DNA of 64,000 nucleotides from Granulicella sp. L56 (GCF_009765835.1 NZ_LMUS01000006.1:950438-1014437), one strand, 5' to 3'; positions 1 to 9,263 are shown, counted from the first letter of the stretch. The notes: generated by a model not told the origin, from the letters alone. A program made the numbers and translations.

Positions 1-1
1 C

Positions 2-367
2 GCCACTGGAAAGAACTGGCTCTTTTTCGGCGAGCGCAGCGCCGCAACCGACTTCCTCTACCGCGACGAGCTCGAGTCCATGCTCAGCGACAAGCACCTC
101 ACCCATCTCGATCTCGCCTTCTCCCGCGACCAGGAACACAAGGTCTACGTGCAAGACAAGATGCTCGAACAGGCACCGCGCTTCTGGTCATGGCTACAAG
201 ACGGAGCCAGCATCTACGTCTGCGGCGACGCCGCCCGCATGGCGAAAGATGTCGATGCCACTCTCCGCAGCATCGTCGCCCAACAAGGCAACCTCGACGC
301 AGAAGCCGCAACCGAATACGTCCAGACATTGAAAGACGACCACCGCTACCACCGCGACGTCTACTAA
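2..367 (+). CDS. Sulfite-reductase-type flavoprotein, C-terminal end (partial)
   Basis: The reading frame is open from base 2 and ends at 367; the N-terminus lies outside the window. The visible 121 residues are the NADP(H)-binding end of a ferredoxin-NADP reductase-like module. WLFFGER is followed by FLYRDELE, the segment HKVYVQDKM, and YVCGDAARMAKDVDATL, which is the typical nicotinamide-side motif of CysJ, P450 reductase and nitrate/sulfite reductase flavoproteins. The family moves electrons from NADPH through FAD and FMN to a partner reductase. Since a nitrate reductase follows 150 bases downstream, I infer that it supplies electrons for nitrate or nitrite reduction, but sulfite reduction is equally possible from sequence alone. 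Confidence 0.85.
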   Translation, partial: ATGKNWLFFGERSAATDFLYRDELESMLSDKHLTHLDLAFSRDQEHKVYVQDKMLEQAPRFWSWLQDGASIYVCGDAARMAKDVDATLRSIVAQQGNLDAEAATEYVQTLKDDHRYHRDVY

Positions 368-398
368 TTCCCATTGAGGTATCGAGCGTTATTTTCCT

Positions 399-447
399 TT
401 TGTTTGTCATTCCGCAGCAAAGCGAAGGAATTTGCTGTTTTGAGGAA
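399..447 (+). repeat. Intergenic repeat family C, degenerate copy C0
   Basis: This stretch (TTTGTCATTCC, then GGAATTTGCTGTTTTG) resembles the two longer family C copies near 9135 and 51174. In all three an ATTCC/GGAAT stem is followed by a CTG(C)GTTTTG-like tail. Here the loop is longer. It sits between the flavoprotein stop and the next gene. Confidence 0.5.
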
Positions 448-508
448 CCCCTCACCATCGACATACCGCTTAAGCCTTATCAGTGATTGACAGCAACTCA
501 CCGAAAGA

Positions 509-516
509 AAGGAGGG
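509..516 (+). promoter_or_regulatory. Ribosome binding site deciding the start at 522
   Basis: AAGGAGGG ends 5 bases before the GTG at 522. No comparable site precedes the longer in-frame GTG at 483, so 522 is the better start. Confidence 0.75.
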
Positions 517-521
517 AACAA

Positions 522-2159
522 GTGTCTCTACCTCTACAAGAACTCGCAGAGTCTTCCGCCGCTGAATCCATCGTGCGCATGACCTTCGCCGACCTCGGCC
601 AGCCCTCCATACCCGCGGCAACCGTCGTCACTTCGCTCATCCCCACACGCGCTCTCGAAGCCGGAGAACAGTACCGCTTCCACTTCGACATGACCAAATG
701 CATCGGCTGCCGCTCCTGCGAGATCGCCTGCAATGAGCAGAACGGCAACCCCGCCGACATTCGCTGGCGCCGCATCGGCGAAATCGAAGGCGGCACCTAC
801 CCCGACACGCTTCGCCACTATCTCTCTATGGGCTGCAACCACTGCCTCGACGCCGAGTGCGTCAAAGGCTGCCCCGTCGACGCCTACACCAAAGACCCCA
901 TCACCGGCATCGTCCTGCACTCCGCCGACGCCTGTATCGGTTGCCAGTATTGCGTCTGGAACTGCCCTTACTCCGTTCCGCAGTTCAACGCCGAGCGGGG
1001 AGTGGTCGGCAAATGCGACATGTGCCACGGCCGCCTCACCGACGGACACGAACCAGCCTGCGTCAACGCCTGTCCCGAAGCTGCCATCGAGATCGAAATC
1101 GTCAACACCACCGCATGGCGCATCGACTACGCCTCTGCGGAGTCGCCCGGCATGCCCGCCGCTGGCCACACCATCTCCACCACGCGCATCACGCTTCCTC
1201 CCAACTCCACCACGAAACTAGAGCGCGTAGACATAGGCCGCATCCAACCCGAGCACGCCCATCTCTCGCTCGTCTTCATGACGACGCTCATCCAGTCCGT
1301 TACCGGCTCGCTCATCTTCGCTCTGCTCTTTCGCGCAGCGCAGCCCATGCTACTCACCATCCTGCTCGTCATCACCAGCATCGCGCTCAACATCTCCGTC
1401 TTCCACCTTGGCCGCCCCGCCTATGCATGGCGAGCACTCAAGATGTGGCGCCGCTCCTGGCTTAGCCGCGAAGTCCTGCTCTTCGGCCTCTTCTTCGGCG
1501 CTATCGCCACATTCACCTTCGCCACATGGCTGCTCACGCCATCCATCGCATCGATCCTGCACAGCGCTTTCCTGCAGCATCTTCAGGTATTCTCCTTCAC
1601 CTCGAACTTGCTCACAACAATCGGCTGCGTAGCCGCCCTCTTCGGCGTCGCAGGCACCATCGCCAGTGCCTTCATCTATCTCGTTCCCGCGCGTCCCGCA
1701 TGGAACATGATCCACACACCCATCGACTTCCTTCTCAGCAGTCTGCTCATCGGTTCCACGCTTCCCATCACACTCAACTGGATCATCAAAAACCTCAACC
1801 GCATTACGCTACTGCAACCGCTCCATCTGCAAACCATCAACGCCTTTCCCGTATGGCTCACAGCCGTCGCAGCGATTCCATGGATCACCAACCATGCCAT
1901 CCGTCTCATTCGCCTCAATCGCTCCAGCCTCTTTGAAGAGCGAGCCACCGCCGAACTTCTCGGCACACAAAACTTCCGTCCCGCCGTCATCGTCACCTTC
2001 GCTCTGGCCGCAGCCGCGGGCCTGCTCTCCTTCTGCGGAGCCTTCGCCTTCGCCACACTCGCCACCTTCGCCGCAGTCATCATCGCCCGTTATCTGTTCT
2101 TCGTCTCCGTCGTTCCGCTCAACATGGCGCTCACCTTCACTCGCGGAGGCTCTCACTAA
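522..2159 (+). CDS. Fused ferredoxin (DmsB/NrfC-type) and DmsC-type membrane anchor subunit
   Basis: A 545-residue protein that probably passes electrons between the quinone pool or a flavoprotein and the molybdoenzyme encoded next. Residues 60-184 hold four cysteine clusters, 16 Cys in all (60/63/66/70, 105/108/113/117, 138/141/144/148, 165/168/180/184), the pattern of DmsB-like subunits with four [4Fe-4S] centres. From about residue 245 to the end there are roughly eight hydrophobic segments resembling the DmsC/YnfH anchor. DmsB and DmsC are usually separate proteins, so this is a fusion. No Tat signal is visible, which suggests that the iron-sulfur part faces the cytoplasm. The GTG start at 522 is chosen on the ribosome binding site. 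The stop overlaps the next ATG by one base (TAATG), which suggests translational coupling. Confidence 0.85.
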   Translation: MSLPLQELAESSAAESIVRMTFADLGQPSIPAATVVTSLIPTRALEAGEQYRFHFDMTKCIGCRSCEIACNEQNGNPADIRWRRIGEIEGGTYPDTLRHYLSMGCNHCLDAECVKGCPVDAYTKDPITGIVLHSADACIGCQYCVWNCPYSVPQFNAERGVVGKCDMCHGRLTDGHEPACVNACPEAAIEIEIVNTTAWRIDYASAESPGMPAAGHTISTTRITLPPNSTTKLERVDIGRIQPEHAHLSLVFMTTLIQSVTGSLIFALLFRAAQPMLLTILLVITSIALNISVFHLGRPAYAWRALKMWRRSWLSREVLLFGLFFGAIATFTFATWLLTPSIASILHSAFLQHLQVFSFTSNLLTTIGCVAALFGVAGTIASAFIYLVPARPAWNMIHTPIDFLLSSLLIGSTLPITLNWIIKNLNRITLLQPLHLQTINAFPVWLTAVAAIPWITNHAIRLIRLNRSSLFEERATAELLGTQNFRPAVIVTFALAAAAGLLSFCGAFAFATLATFAAVIIARYLFFVSVVPLNMALTFTRGGSH

Positions 2160-4336
2160 TGTTGAAACGAATCCGCCGGGCCCTCGGCATCGACACCCTC
2201 CAATCCGAGTACACCTTCCAGCGCGATCCCCACGTCGGCCACATCTCATCCAGCCGCGTCGCCGAAACATGGGTCAAGACCACCTGCGGCTACTGCTCCG
2301 TCGGCTGCGGCATGCTCGTCGGTGTCAAAGACAACAAAGCCGTCACCGTACGCGGCAATCTCGACCATCCCGTCAATCGCGGCAAGCTCTGCCCCAAGGG
2401 CCTCAGCGAGCATCACATCCTCGACGCCCCCGGCCGCGCCAAACAACCGCTCCTGCGAAAAGATGGCAAGCTCGTCCCCGTCTCCTGGGACGAAGCGCTC
2501 ACCGTCATGATCGAAAAAATCTCCGCCGTCCAACAGAAATACGGCAACGATGCTCTCGGCGTCATCAGCACCGGCCAGCTCGTCACCGAAGAGTTCTACA
2601 CTCTCGGCAAGCTCATCCAGCTAGGCTTCGGCAGCCGCAACTACGACGGCAACACCACACTCTGCATGGCCTCCGCCGTCTCCGGCTACAAGCTCACCTT
2701 CGGCAGCGACGGCCCACCCGGTTCCTACGCCGACATGGAGACCGCCGACCTCATCCTCCTCATCGGCGCCAACATCGCCGATAACCACCCCATCCTCTGC
2801 CAGCGCCTCGAACGTAATCGCCAGCGCAATCAAAACTCCACCGTCATCGTGGTCGACCCCCGCGTCACTAAGACCGCCATGATGGCCGACATTCATCTCC
2901 CCATCAAGCCACGCGGCGACATCGCTCTGCTCAACGGCATCGCCCACATCCTCATCCGCGACGGCCTCATCAATCGCGACTACATCGACCAGCACACCAC
3001 AGGCTTCGAAGAATTCGCCGCATTCGTCGCCGACTTCACACCGCAACACGTAACCGAAGTCACCGGCCTCAGCGAAGAAAGCATCGTCAACACCGCGCAC
3101 CTCTACGGCAAAGCAAAGGCCGCCTTCATCGGCTGGACCATGGGCGTCAACCACTCCACGCAAGGTGCAGCCACCGTCACCGCCATCAACAACCTCGCGC
3201 TCATCACCGGCAACATCGGTCGCGCCGGAGCCGCACCCTTCTCCATCACCGGCCAATGCAACGCGATGGGCAGCCGTGAAACCAGCTTCACCACGGCCCT
3301 CCCCGGCTACCGCAAATTCGAAAAAGCCCACGACCGCGAAGAGCTCGCTAACATCTGGAACATCGACGCCACACGCATCCCAACCTCACGCGGTCTAGCC
3401 TATCCCGACATCATCGAAGCCGCCGTCGCCGGCAAAGTCAAAGCGCTCTGGTTCATCGCCACCAACCCCGCAGTGTCCTTCCCTAACTATCCTCTCCTCA
3501 AGCAAGCGCTCGAGAGCGTCGACTTCCTTGTCGTGCAGGACGGCTTCCACCCCACACCCACCGGCGAGTTCGCCGACCTCATTCTTCCCGCCGCCATCTG
3601 GGGAGAAAAAGAAGGCACCTACACCAACTCCGAACGCCGCGTCAGCAAGGTCAACCCCGTCGTCACACCACCCGGCCTCGCACGCACCGACTTCGATATC
3701 TTCCTCGACATCGCCCAGCGCCTCGGCGTCCGCGACGACCTCTTCCCCGGCTGGACCAGCACACACGACGCCTTCAAAGAATGGCAGCGAGTCTCCGCAG
3801 GCCGCATGTGCGACTACAGCAAATTCACATGGCAGCAGTTAGAAGACGAAGGCGGCGCACAGTGGGGCGGCGACCGCCTCTACGCCGACGGCATCTTCCC
3901 CACCGCCACCGGCAAAGCCCAGCTCTACAATGTCCCCTGCCTGCCCTTCGTCGAGCAGCCAAACGAAGAGTACAACTTCATCTTCAACACCGGCCGCACC
4001 GTCGAGCACTGGCACACCCGCACCAAAACCGCCGAAGTCAAAATGCTCGACAGCATGGTGCCCAACGCGTGGCTCGAGATGAATCCCGTCGACGCGGCAA
4101 AACTCGAACTCCGCCCGCACGACCGCGTCAACGTCGTCTCGCGCCGCAGCACCGTCCGCAACATCGAGCTGCGCATCACCGGCATCGTCGCTCCCGGCCA
4201 GGTCTTCATGCCCTTCCACTTCGCCGAAGCCAACTCCAATCTCGTTACCCTCGGAGCCTTCGATCCCATCTCACGCGAACCCAACTTCAAGCAGTGCGCC
4301 GTCCGCGTCGAAAAGTTTTTCAAAACAGTGAAGTAA
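2159..4336 (+). CDS. Molybdopterin oxidoreductase, nitrate reductase catalytic subunit (Nas type)
   Basis: A 725-residue molybdenum-bis-MGD enzyme. Near the N-terminus Cys43, Cys46, Cys50 and Cys78 (in TTCGYCSVGCGM and KLCPKG) bind a [4Fe-4S] cluster. Cys169 in NTTLCMASAV is the expected molybdenum ligand, as in NapA/NasA/FdhF enzymes; a NarG-type enzyme would have Asp. LILLIGANIADNHP and MGVNHSTQGAATVTAINNLALITGN fragments are cofactor-binding regions, and the C-terminal MopB domain ends near the stop. There is no Tat signal, so it is cytoplasmic, as expected for assimilatory nitrate reductase. It overlaps the upstream electron-transfer subunit and lies before a NarK-type transporter, which favours nitrate over formate as substrate. 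A formate dehydrogenase cannot be ruled out without a tree. Confidence 0.85.
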   Translation: MLKRIRRALGIDTLQSEYTFQRDPHVGHISSSRVAETWVKTTCGYCSVGCGMLVGVKDNKAVTVRGNLDHPVNRGKLCPKGLSEHHILDAPGRAKQPLLRKDGKLVPVSWDEALTVMIEKISAVQQKYGNDALGVISTGQLVTEEFYTLGKLIQLGFGSRNYDGNTTLCMASAVSGYKLTFGSDGPPGSYADMETADLILLIGANIADNHPILCQRLERNRQRNQNSTVIVVDPRVTKTAMMADIHLPIKPRGDIALLNGIAHILIRDGLINRDYIDQHTTGFEEFAAFVADFTPQHVTEVTGLSEESIVNTAHLYGKAKAAFIGWTMGVNHSTQGAATVTAINNLALITGNIGRAGAAPFSITGQCNAMGSRETSFTTALPGYRKFEKAHDREELANIWNIDATRIPTSRGLAYPDIIEAAVAGKVKALWFIATNPAVSFPNYPLLKQALESVDFLVVQDGFHPTPTGEFADLILPAAIWGEKEGTYTNSERRVSKVNPVVTPPGLARTDFDIFLDIAQRLGVRDDLFPGWTSTHDAFKEWQRVSAGRMCDYSKFTWQQLEDEGGAQWGGDRLYADGIFPTATGKAQLYNVPCLPFVEQPNEEYNFIFNTGRTVEHWHTRTKTAEVKMLDSMVPNAWLEMNPVDAAKLELRPHDRVNVVSRRSTVRNIELRITGIVAPGQVFMPFHFAEANSNLVTLGAFDPISREPNFKQCAVRVEKFFKTVK

Positions 4337-4450
4337 AAAAATCGGCCACGCCGCCGAATGCAAAACAAACACCACGGTCGAACCCCGACGTTCACCTCGC
4401 ACCAGATGACAGATTGAACAACTCACACTCATCTCTCAGGGGAGCTATCC

Positions 4451-5686
4451 ATGGCAAATCTAAAAGCATTCATGAAATCCGGACACCCACCCACCCTACT
4501 CGCTGCCTTCCTCTACTTCGATTTCAGCTTCGCCGTCTGGGTCCTTAATGGAGTCATGGGTCCCTTCATCTCCGAGCAGTTCCACCTCACCCAGGGCCAG
4601 GTCGGCCTCATGGTCTCCGTCCCTACGCTCGCCGGAGCCTTCATGCGCTTCCCGCTCGGCGTCGTCTCGCAATACATCGGCAGAAAAAACGCCGCCATCA
4701 TCGAGATGTCGGCCATCGTCATCGCCCTGCTCTACGGCTTCTTCTTCGTCAAAACCTTCCACGACGTCCTGGCCATGGGCGTCCTGCTCGGCATCGCCGG
4801 AGCCAGCTTCGGCGTCGCGCTCTCGCTCGGCTCAGGCTGGTTCCCCAAGCAGTACAAAGGCCTCGCCATGGGCATCGCCGGAGCAGGCAACAGCGGCACC
4901 GCCGTCGCCGCACTCTTCGCTCCGCGCCTCGCCACCCACTACGGCTGGCAGCACGTCTATGGCTTCGCCGCGGCGATGATGCTGCTTCCCCTCATCGTCA
5001 TGATCGTCTTCGCCAAAGAGCCGCCAGACATCGAGCACCAAAGCCTCAGCGATCATCTCAAGTGCCTCTGGGAAAAAGATGGCTGGGCCTTCAATCTCGT
5101 CTACATCATCACCTTCGGCGGCTTCATTGGCCTGGCCACATTCCTGCCATCGTTCTTCGTCAAGCAGTTTCACGTAACTAAAATCCAAGCCGGAAGCCTC
5201 ACCGTCCTCGCCACCCTCACCGGCAGCGCCACCCGCGTTCTCGGCGGCTGGTTCGCCGATCGCATCGGCGGCATCACCACACTCTCTGTCGTCTTCCTCA
5301 TCGTCATCGCCGGACTCTTCGGCCTCATCGCATCGCCCTCGCTGCTCGTCACCACGTTGCTCTTCATGCTCTGCTTCGCCGCTCTGGGTGCGGGCAACGG
5401 AGCCACCTTCCAACTCGTCCCGCTGCGCTGGCCCATCACCACGGCAGTCGCTGGCGGCATGATCGGCGAAATCGGCGCGCTCGGCGGCGGCATTCTGCCC
5501 AACCTCCTCGGCCAATCCAAACAACACACCGGCTCCTACTCCACCGGCTTCATCGCCTACGCCACGCTTGCATTCCTTATCCTCATCCTGTTGCGCATCG
5601 TCTCTCGCCGTTGGATGAAGACCTGGGTCGGCGCAGGCGGACGCGCGCTCCCTGACGAAAAAACCTTGGCCATCGCAGCAGACTAG
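4451..5686 (+). CDS. NarK/NasA-type nitrate/nitrite transporter (MFS)
   Basis: A 411-residue major facilitator protein with about 12 hydrophobic segments. The first half carries FDFSFAVWVLNGVMGPF and the nitrate-signature-like GIAGASFGVALSLGSGWF. The second half has the matching GNGATFQLVPLRWP and AVAGGMIGEIGALGGG, both Gly-rich motifs known from the nitrate/nitrite porter family. It should import nitrate or exchange nitrate and nitrite across the inner membrane. It follows the reductase by 114 bases and has a GGGGAG ribosome binding site, so it probably belongs to the same transcription unit. The gap from 4337 to 4450 holds no gene or obvious terminator. Confidence 0.9.
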   Translation: MANLKAFMKSGHPPTLLAAFLYFDFSFAVWVLNGVMGPFISEQFHLTQGQVGLMVSVPTLAGAFMRFPLGVVSQYIGRKNAAIIEMSAIVIALLYGFFFVKTFHDVLAMGVLLGIAGASFGVALSLGSGWFPKQYKGLAMGIAGAGNSGTAVAALFAPRLATHYGWQHVYGFAAAMMLLPLIVMIVFAKEPPDIEHQSLSDHLKCLWEKDGWAFNLVYIITFGGFIGLATFLPSFFVKQFHVTKIQAGSLTVLATLTGSATRVLGGWFADRIGGITTLSVVFLIVIAGLFGLIASPSLLVTTLLFMLCFAALGAGNGATFQLVPLRWPITTAVAGGMIGEIGALGGGILPNLLGQSKQHTGSYSTGFIAYATLAFLILILLRIVSRRWMKTWVGAGGRALPDEKTLAIAAD

Positions 5687-6069
5687 CTATCAATAGCGCG
5701 TGTGTCTGTCTCCACACCTTCGGAGGCAGACGCTCGCAGATTAAAACAGAGACACCTTAGCCCGCCCCCTGCTCACGTCATCTCGACCGAAGCCGCGCGC
5801 CTCATCGCGCGGCGCAGTGGAGAGACCCTGTATTTCGCCTTTACTCCTGCCGCTGCCTGTTCTTTCGACGAGCATCTCTCCATCCTGCGGATGAGTAAAA
5901 ACTAATACTTTGTCTCGATGTGTTTGATCGACAAAATTTCTATACTCATCCGACAGCTCCGACAGAGAACAACTATGCGCCGAAACCCGAATCGTAATAT
6001 GCCATCGGCTCGTTCGTGGGCGTTCGCTTTTGTTGTGGCTGATTTGAAACATGATGGAGGCGAAGTAAA
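5687..6069. other. Intergenic region with repeat A1
   Basis: This 383-base gap holds family A repeat copy A1 (5775-5840). Short open frames across it translate the repeat itself and are not genes. A TATACT at about 5942 could be a -10 box for the next gene, but no convincing -35 lies 16-18 bases upstream. Confidence 0.5.
5775..5840 (+). repeat. Intergenic repeat family A, copy A1
   Basis: It starts with ACGTCATCTCGACCGAAG and ends with GGAGAGACCCTGTATTTCGCC, the two conserved ends of the family. Between them lies a GC-rich hairpin with GCCGCGCG at 5792-5799 pairing with CGCGCGGC at 5806-5813. Confidence 0.85.
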
Positions 6070-7197
6070 TTGAAGCTAAATACGCAAAAGCATGCCGGCA
6101 ATCGCAAGGGCGGCCAAACCAGACAGAAGACATTTAAAGTCTCCTTGGCACTCGGCGCCGCTCTCCTCATCACTCCGCTGCTGACGACCTGTGCATGGTC
6201 GCAGGGCTGTATTCTCGCCCGCTCGCCTGAGCAATCGGGCTTGCCGACCGGCGAAGGCGGCGTCCTTCAGCCTGGCCACTTCCAGATCAGCGTCGGGGAG
6301 CGTCACCAGTTCTCCTACCAGCACTACGTCGGCGATGTGTACCAGGAGTATCGTGCACAGGCGAAAACGCAGGTCGAGAACAGGATCAACCTCGTCACGG
6401 TAAATCTGACCTATCAAATTAGCCCACGCGTCAGCGTCGAGATCGATGCACCCTGGCTGTTCGCGACACGCAAGAGCCAGAACTCGCCCATCAAATACTC
6501 CGCAACCGGATTGGGCGATACCATCCTCGGCATTAATAGCTGGCTCTGGAGCCCGGCAGTCCCGCACCGCGGCAATCTCTCCGGCGGCCTTGGAGTCTTG
6601 ACGCCAACCGGCAATGACGACGTGCAGAATACCGTGAACAGCAACACCACCGGAGTTGGCCCGGCCGTGGAAACTACGGGACCGGTCGATTACTCCGTTC
6701 AACCAGGTGGCGGCGGCTGGGGACTAGTCGCACAATGGACGGGCTACAGGCAAGTAGGCTCCTCCCTCATCTTCTACACCGATGGCGACTACATCGCAAC
6801 GCAGGGTGGAACCAACGGCGTGCAGCGTGCGACCAGCACAACGACTCCATTGAACAACTTCGTCGCGATTTCAGATCAATATTTGCTGGAAGCGGGAGTC
6901 TTGTTTCCGATAAACCATGTGCAGGGATTGGGAGTTACGCTGGGACCGCGTGACGAAGGCGTCCCGGCAAAGAACCTCTTCCCCAACAGCAATGCGGGCT
7001 TTCGCAGGCCGGGGTATGCCGTAACCTTCGGCCCCGGAGCACAATACTCGCGAGGCGCGAACATCCTCACCGCCGGAATCTATAAAGCCGTCCGGCGCGA
7101 TCGTACTGTCAGCTATCCGGATTCCGTCTACAAAGCGCATGGTGATGCAGCCTTCGCGCAATACGTCTGGCTCGCAAGTGTTACCCATCGTTTCTAA
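6070..7197 (+). CDS. Probable outer-membrane beta-barrel protein, function unknown
   Basis: A 375-residue protein starting at TTG, with GGAGG at 6056-6060 nine bases upstream; no nearby ATG gives a better start. A basic N-terminus is followed by a hydrophobic signal segment ending near CAWSQG. The rest alternates polar and hydrophobic residues as in beta strands, is rich in Gly, Tyr and Asn, and ends in VTHRF; a terminal aromatic Phe is the usual signal for BAM insertion. It recalls the loosely defined transporter-like barrels annotated as MetA/phenol-degradation family, but I do not recognise a specific substrate. The TlpA-like gene 61 bases downstream is separated from it by a strong hairpin. 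Confidence 0.65.
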   Translation: MKLNTQKHAGNRKGGQTRQKTFKVSLALGAALLITPLLTTCAWSQGCILARSPEQSGLPTGEGGVLQPGHFQISVGERHQFSYQHYVGDVYQEYRAQAKTQVENRINLVTVNLTYQISPRVSVEIDAPWLFATRKSQNSPIKYSATGLGDTILGINSWLWSPAVPHRGNLSGGLGVLTPTGNDDVQNTVNSNTTGVGPAVETTGPVDYSVQPGGGGWGLVAQWTGYRQVGSSLIFYTDGDYIATQGGTNGVQRATSTTTPLNNFVAISDQYLLEAGVLFPINHVQGLGVTLGPRDEGVPAKNLFPNSNAGFRRPGYAVTFGPGAQYSRGANILTAGIYKAVRRDRTVSYPDSVYKAHGDAAFAQYVWLASVTHRF

Positions 7198-7205
7198 CCC
7201 AGAAC

Positions 7206-7239
7206 TTGTCCCTGCCGGCAATTGCTGCGGCAGGGACAA
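7206..7239 (+). terminator. Hairpin after the barrel gene
   Basis: TTGTCCCTGCCG (7206-7217) and CGGCAGGGACAA (7228-7239) form a perfect 12-bp stem with a 10-base loop, 9 bases after the stop codon. There is no long T-run after it, so it may be a weak terminator or an RNA-stabilising stem. Confidence 0.7.
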
Positions 7240-7258
7240 TCCTTGAAAGAAGTCCTCC

Positions 7259-7792
7259 ATGATCATCAAAAAGAGAACGATCCAAACCCTAGCGTCGATG
7301 ATGCTCTGTTGCCTGATAACAACGGCGTATGCCAAGCGTATTCCTAACCTCGAAGCTAAAAACCTCTCGGGTGCACCCGAAAAAGTTGAGGCTCTGCGCG
7401 GTTCGATAGCCGTCATCAATTTCTGGGCTACATGGTGCGGCCCCTGCAAAGAAGAGATGCCCCGCTTAGCGAAGCTGAAGGATGAGTACTCTGCCAAAGG
7501 CGTTCGCTTTGTAGCAATCTCTGTCGACGAGCCAAAGAGCAGAGCCAAGATCGAACCCTTCCTCAAGCTCCAGAACATTGACATGGAGGTTTGGGTTGGC
7601 GGAAATCTCGACATGCTCACGCGTGCCGGACTGGGCAACGTGCTCCCCGCCACAATCATCATCGACCAGCAGGGCGAGATCATCGGCCGCATTATGGGCG
7701 AGGCCAAAGATGAAGACATCAAAAGCCGTCTGGACTGGCTTCTGAATGGGCGGCAAGGCCCCGCACCCGAACCATCTCTGAAGCGTTACTAA
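7259..7792 (+). CDS. TlpA/ResA-like thioredoxin-fold protein, exported
   Basis: A 177-residue protein with a signal peptide (residues 1-25, ending TTAYA). FWATWCGPCKEEMPRL places the redox pair at Cys60 and Cys63, the classic TlpA/ResA active site. RFVAISVDEP and the later cis-proline region (NVLPATIIID) complete the thioredoxin fold. Such proteins reduce disulfides in the periplasm, for example on apocytochrome c. No cytochrome maturation gene is next to it, so the partner is unknown. Confidence 0.9.
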   Translation: MIIKKRTIQTLASMMLCCLITTAYAKRIPNLEAKNLSGAPEKVEALRGSIAVINFWATWCGPCKEEMPRLAKLKDEYSAKGVRFVAISVDEPKSRAKIEPFLKLQNIDMEVWVGGNLDMLTRAGLGNVLPATIIIDQQGEIIGRIMGEAKDEDIKSRLDWLLNGRQGPAPEPSLKRY

Positions 7793-7830
7793 GTACATTT
7801 CCCACAAATCTAAATAGATAAAACCAGGCA

Positions 7831-7860
7831 GGCCCAGCCATAAACTGGGCCAATCCTTTT
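7831..7860 (+). terminator. Intrinsic terminator after the TlpA-like gene
   Basis: GGCCCAG (7831-7837) pairs with CTGGGCC (7845-7851) around a 7-base loop, followed by AATCCTTTT. Confidence 0.75.
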
Positions 7861-7919
7861 CATAAACAATATTTTGAAGCTGCCCATCAACAGCGATTTG
7901 CAGTATCCTGCAAACGTCC

Positions 7920-9089
7920 ATGCCCTCCACCACATCCAACCTCCGCGTCAGTCAGATCTCCCCACTCATCATCCAGTCTGAGATCCGCTCCATGTCGGTC
8001 GAGTGCGACCGCGTCGGTGGCATCAACCTCGCGCAAGGCATCTGCGACACCGATCTGCCGACCTCTGTCGCAGACGAGGCAATCGAAGCCATTCGTACCG
8101 GCCAGAATATCTACACGCGCCTCGACGGCATCGCACCTCTACGCCAAACCATTGCCGCAAAGCTCCAGCGCCACAACAACATCACCGCCGATCCCGACTC
8201 CGAAATACTCGTCACGTCAGGCGCAACGGGTGCCCTCTACGCCACCAGCCTCGCGCTGCTCAATCCCGGCGACGAAGTCATCCTCTTCGAGCCTTTCTAC
8301 GGCTACCACGTCAGCAGCATGATCTCCATGCGAGTGCAACCCGTCATCGTTCCGCTCGCACCGCCGAACTGGCAGCTCAATCTCGACACCCTCCGCCAAA
8401 GCATCACCCCGCGCACCCGCGCCATCATCCTCAACACACCATCGAATCCATCCGGCAAAGTCTTCAGCGCCGCCGAGCTCCAATCCATCGCAGATCTCGC
8501 TATCGAGCACGATCTCTTCGTCATCACCGACGAGATCTATGAGTACTTCCTCTACGACGGCGCTCGCCACATCAGCATCGCGACGCTGCCCGGCATGGCT
8601 GACCGCACCATCACCGTCTCCGGTCTCTCCAAAACCTTCAGCATCACCGGCTGGCGCGTCGGCTACCTCACCGCCAGCGCAAAGTGGATACCCTCCATCG
8701 GCTACTTCCACGACCTCACCTACATCTGCAGCCCCGCGCCGCTGCAATGCGGAAGCGTCGCCGGCCTCACCCAGCTCTCCGAATCCTTCTACGAAAGCCT
8801 CTCCACTGAGTACCAACAAAAGCGCGACCAACTCTGCCAGGCCCTCACCGAAGCCGGACTTCCGCCATCGATCCCCGCCGGGGCCTACTACATCCTCGCC
8901 GACGTCAGCCGCGTTCCCGGCAACACCGCGCAGAAGAAGGCTCGCAACCTGCTCGCCGCTACCGGTGTAGCCGCCGTAGCAGGAACCGCCTTCTTCGCCG
9001 AAGGACGAGGCGAAAACATCCTCCGCTTCTGCTTCGGGAAAAAACCCGAAGCCCTCGACCGCGCCTGCGAAGCGCTAAAAACCCTTTAG
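7920..9089 (+). CDS. Class I/II PLP-dependent aminotransferase
   Basis: A 389-residue fold-type I aminotransferase of the aspartate/aromatic group. VTSGATGALYA contacts the phosphate and LNTPSNPSGK holds the Asn that contacts PLP. ITDEIYEYF supplies Asp204, and SGLSKTFSITGWRVGYL holds the Schiff-base Lys238. The length is typical for the family. The substrate cannot be fixed from sequence; aspartate, kynurenine/glutamine (KAT-like) and methionine-type enzymes share these motifs. There is no clear ribosome binding site before the ATG, so it may be leaderless. It appears to be monocistronic, between a terminator and a repeat-rich gap. Confidence 0.85.
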   Translation: MPSTTSNLRVSQISPLIIQSEIRSMSVECDRVGGINLAQGICDTDLPTSVADEAIEAIRTGQNIYTRLDGIAPLRQTIAAKLQRHNNITADPDSEILVTSGATGALYATSLALLNPGDEVILFEPFYGYHVSSMISMRVQPVIVPLAPPNWQLNLDTLRQSITPRTRAIILNTPSNPSGKVFSAAELQSIADLAIEHDLFVITDEIYEYFLYDGARHISIATLPGMADRTITVSGLSKTFSITGWRVGYLTASAKWIPSIGYFHDLTYICSPAPLQCGSVAGLTQLSESFYESLSTEYQQKRDQLCQALTEAGLPPSIPAGAYYILADVSRVPGNTAQKKARNLLAATGVAAVAGTAFFAEGRGENILRFCFGKKPEALDRACEALKTL

Positions 9090-9134
9090 CATCTCAGCAA
9101 GCACAAACCGCACATCATCTTAACTACGAGAGTG

Positions 9135-9247
9135 GTTTATAGCTATTTGCTCTCAGGTGTAGCTTTCTTTGTCATTCCCGAACTTGTTTTTCATTCCCGA
9201 AGGGAATCTGCGTTTTGCTCGAACCACCAAAACGCCATCTGGAGAAG
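9135..9247 (+). repeat. Intergenic repeat family C, copy C1
   Basis: CTCTCAGGTGTAGC, a TTCCCGAA stretch, then ATTCCC-GAA-GGGAAT (9193-9207) and CTGCGTTTTGCTCGAA are shared in the same order with 51174-51295. The 6-bp stem with a 3-base loop is its centre. Confidence 0.8.
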
Positions 9248-9263
9248 AGCCCCTCAAAAAACT

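Noticed and set aside
5702..5905. Small frame encoding an ISTEA..RSGET-like peptide
   Set aside because: It is a translation of repeat A1. Similar peptides come from the other copies (for example 11849-12130), so they are repeat-derived, not genes.
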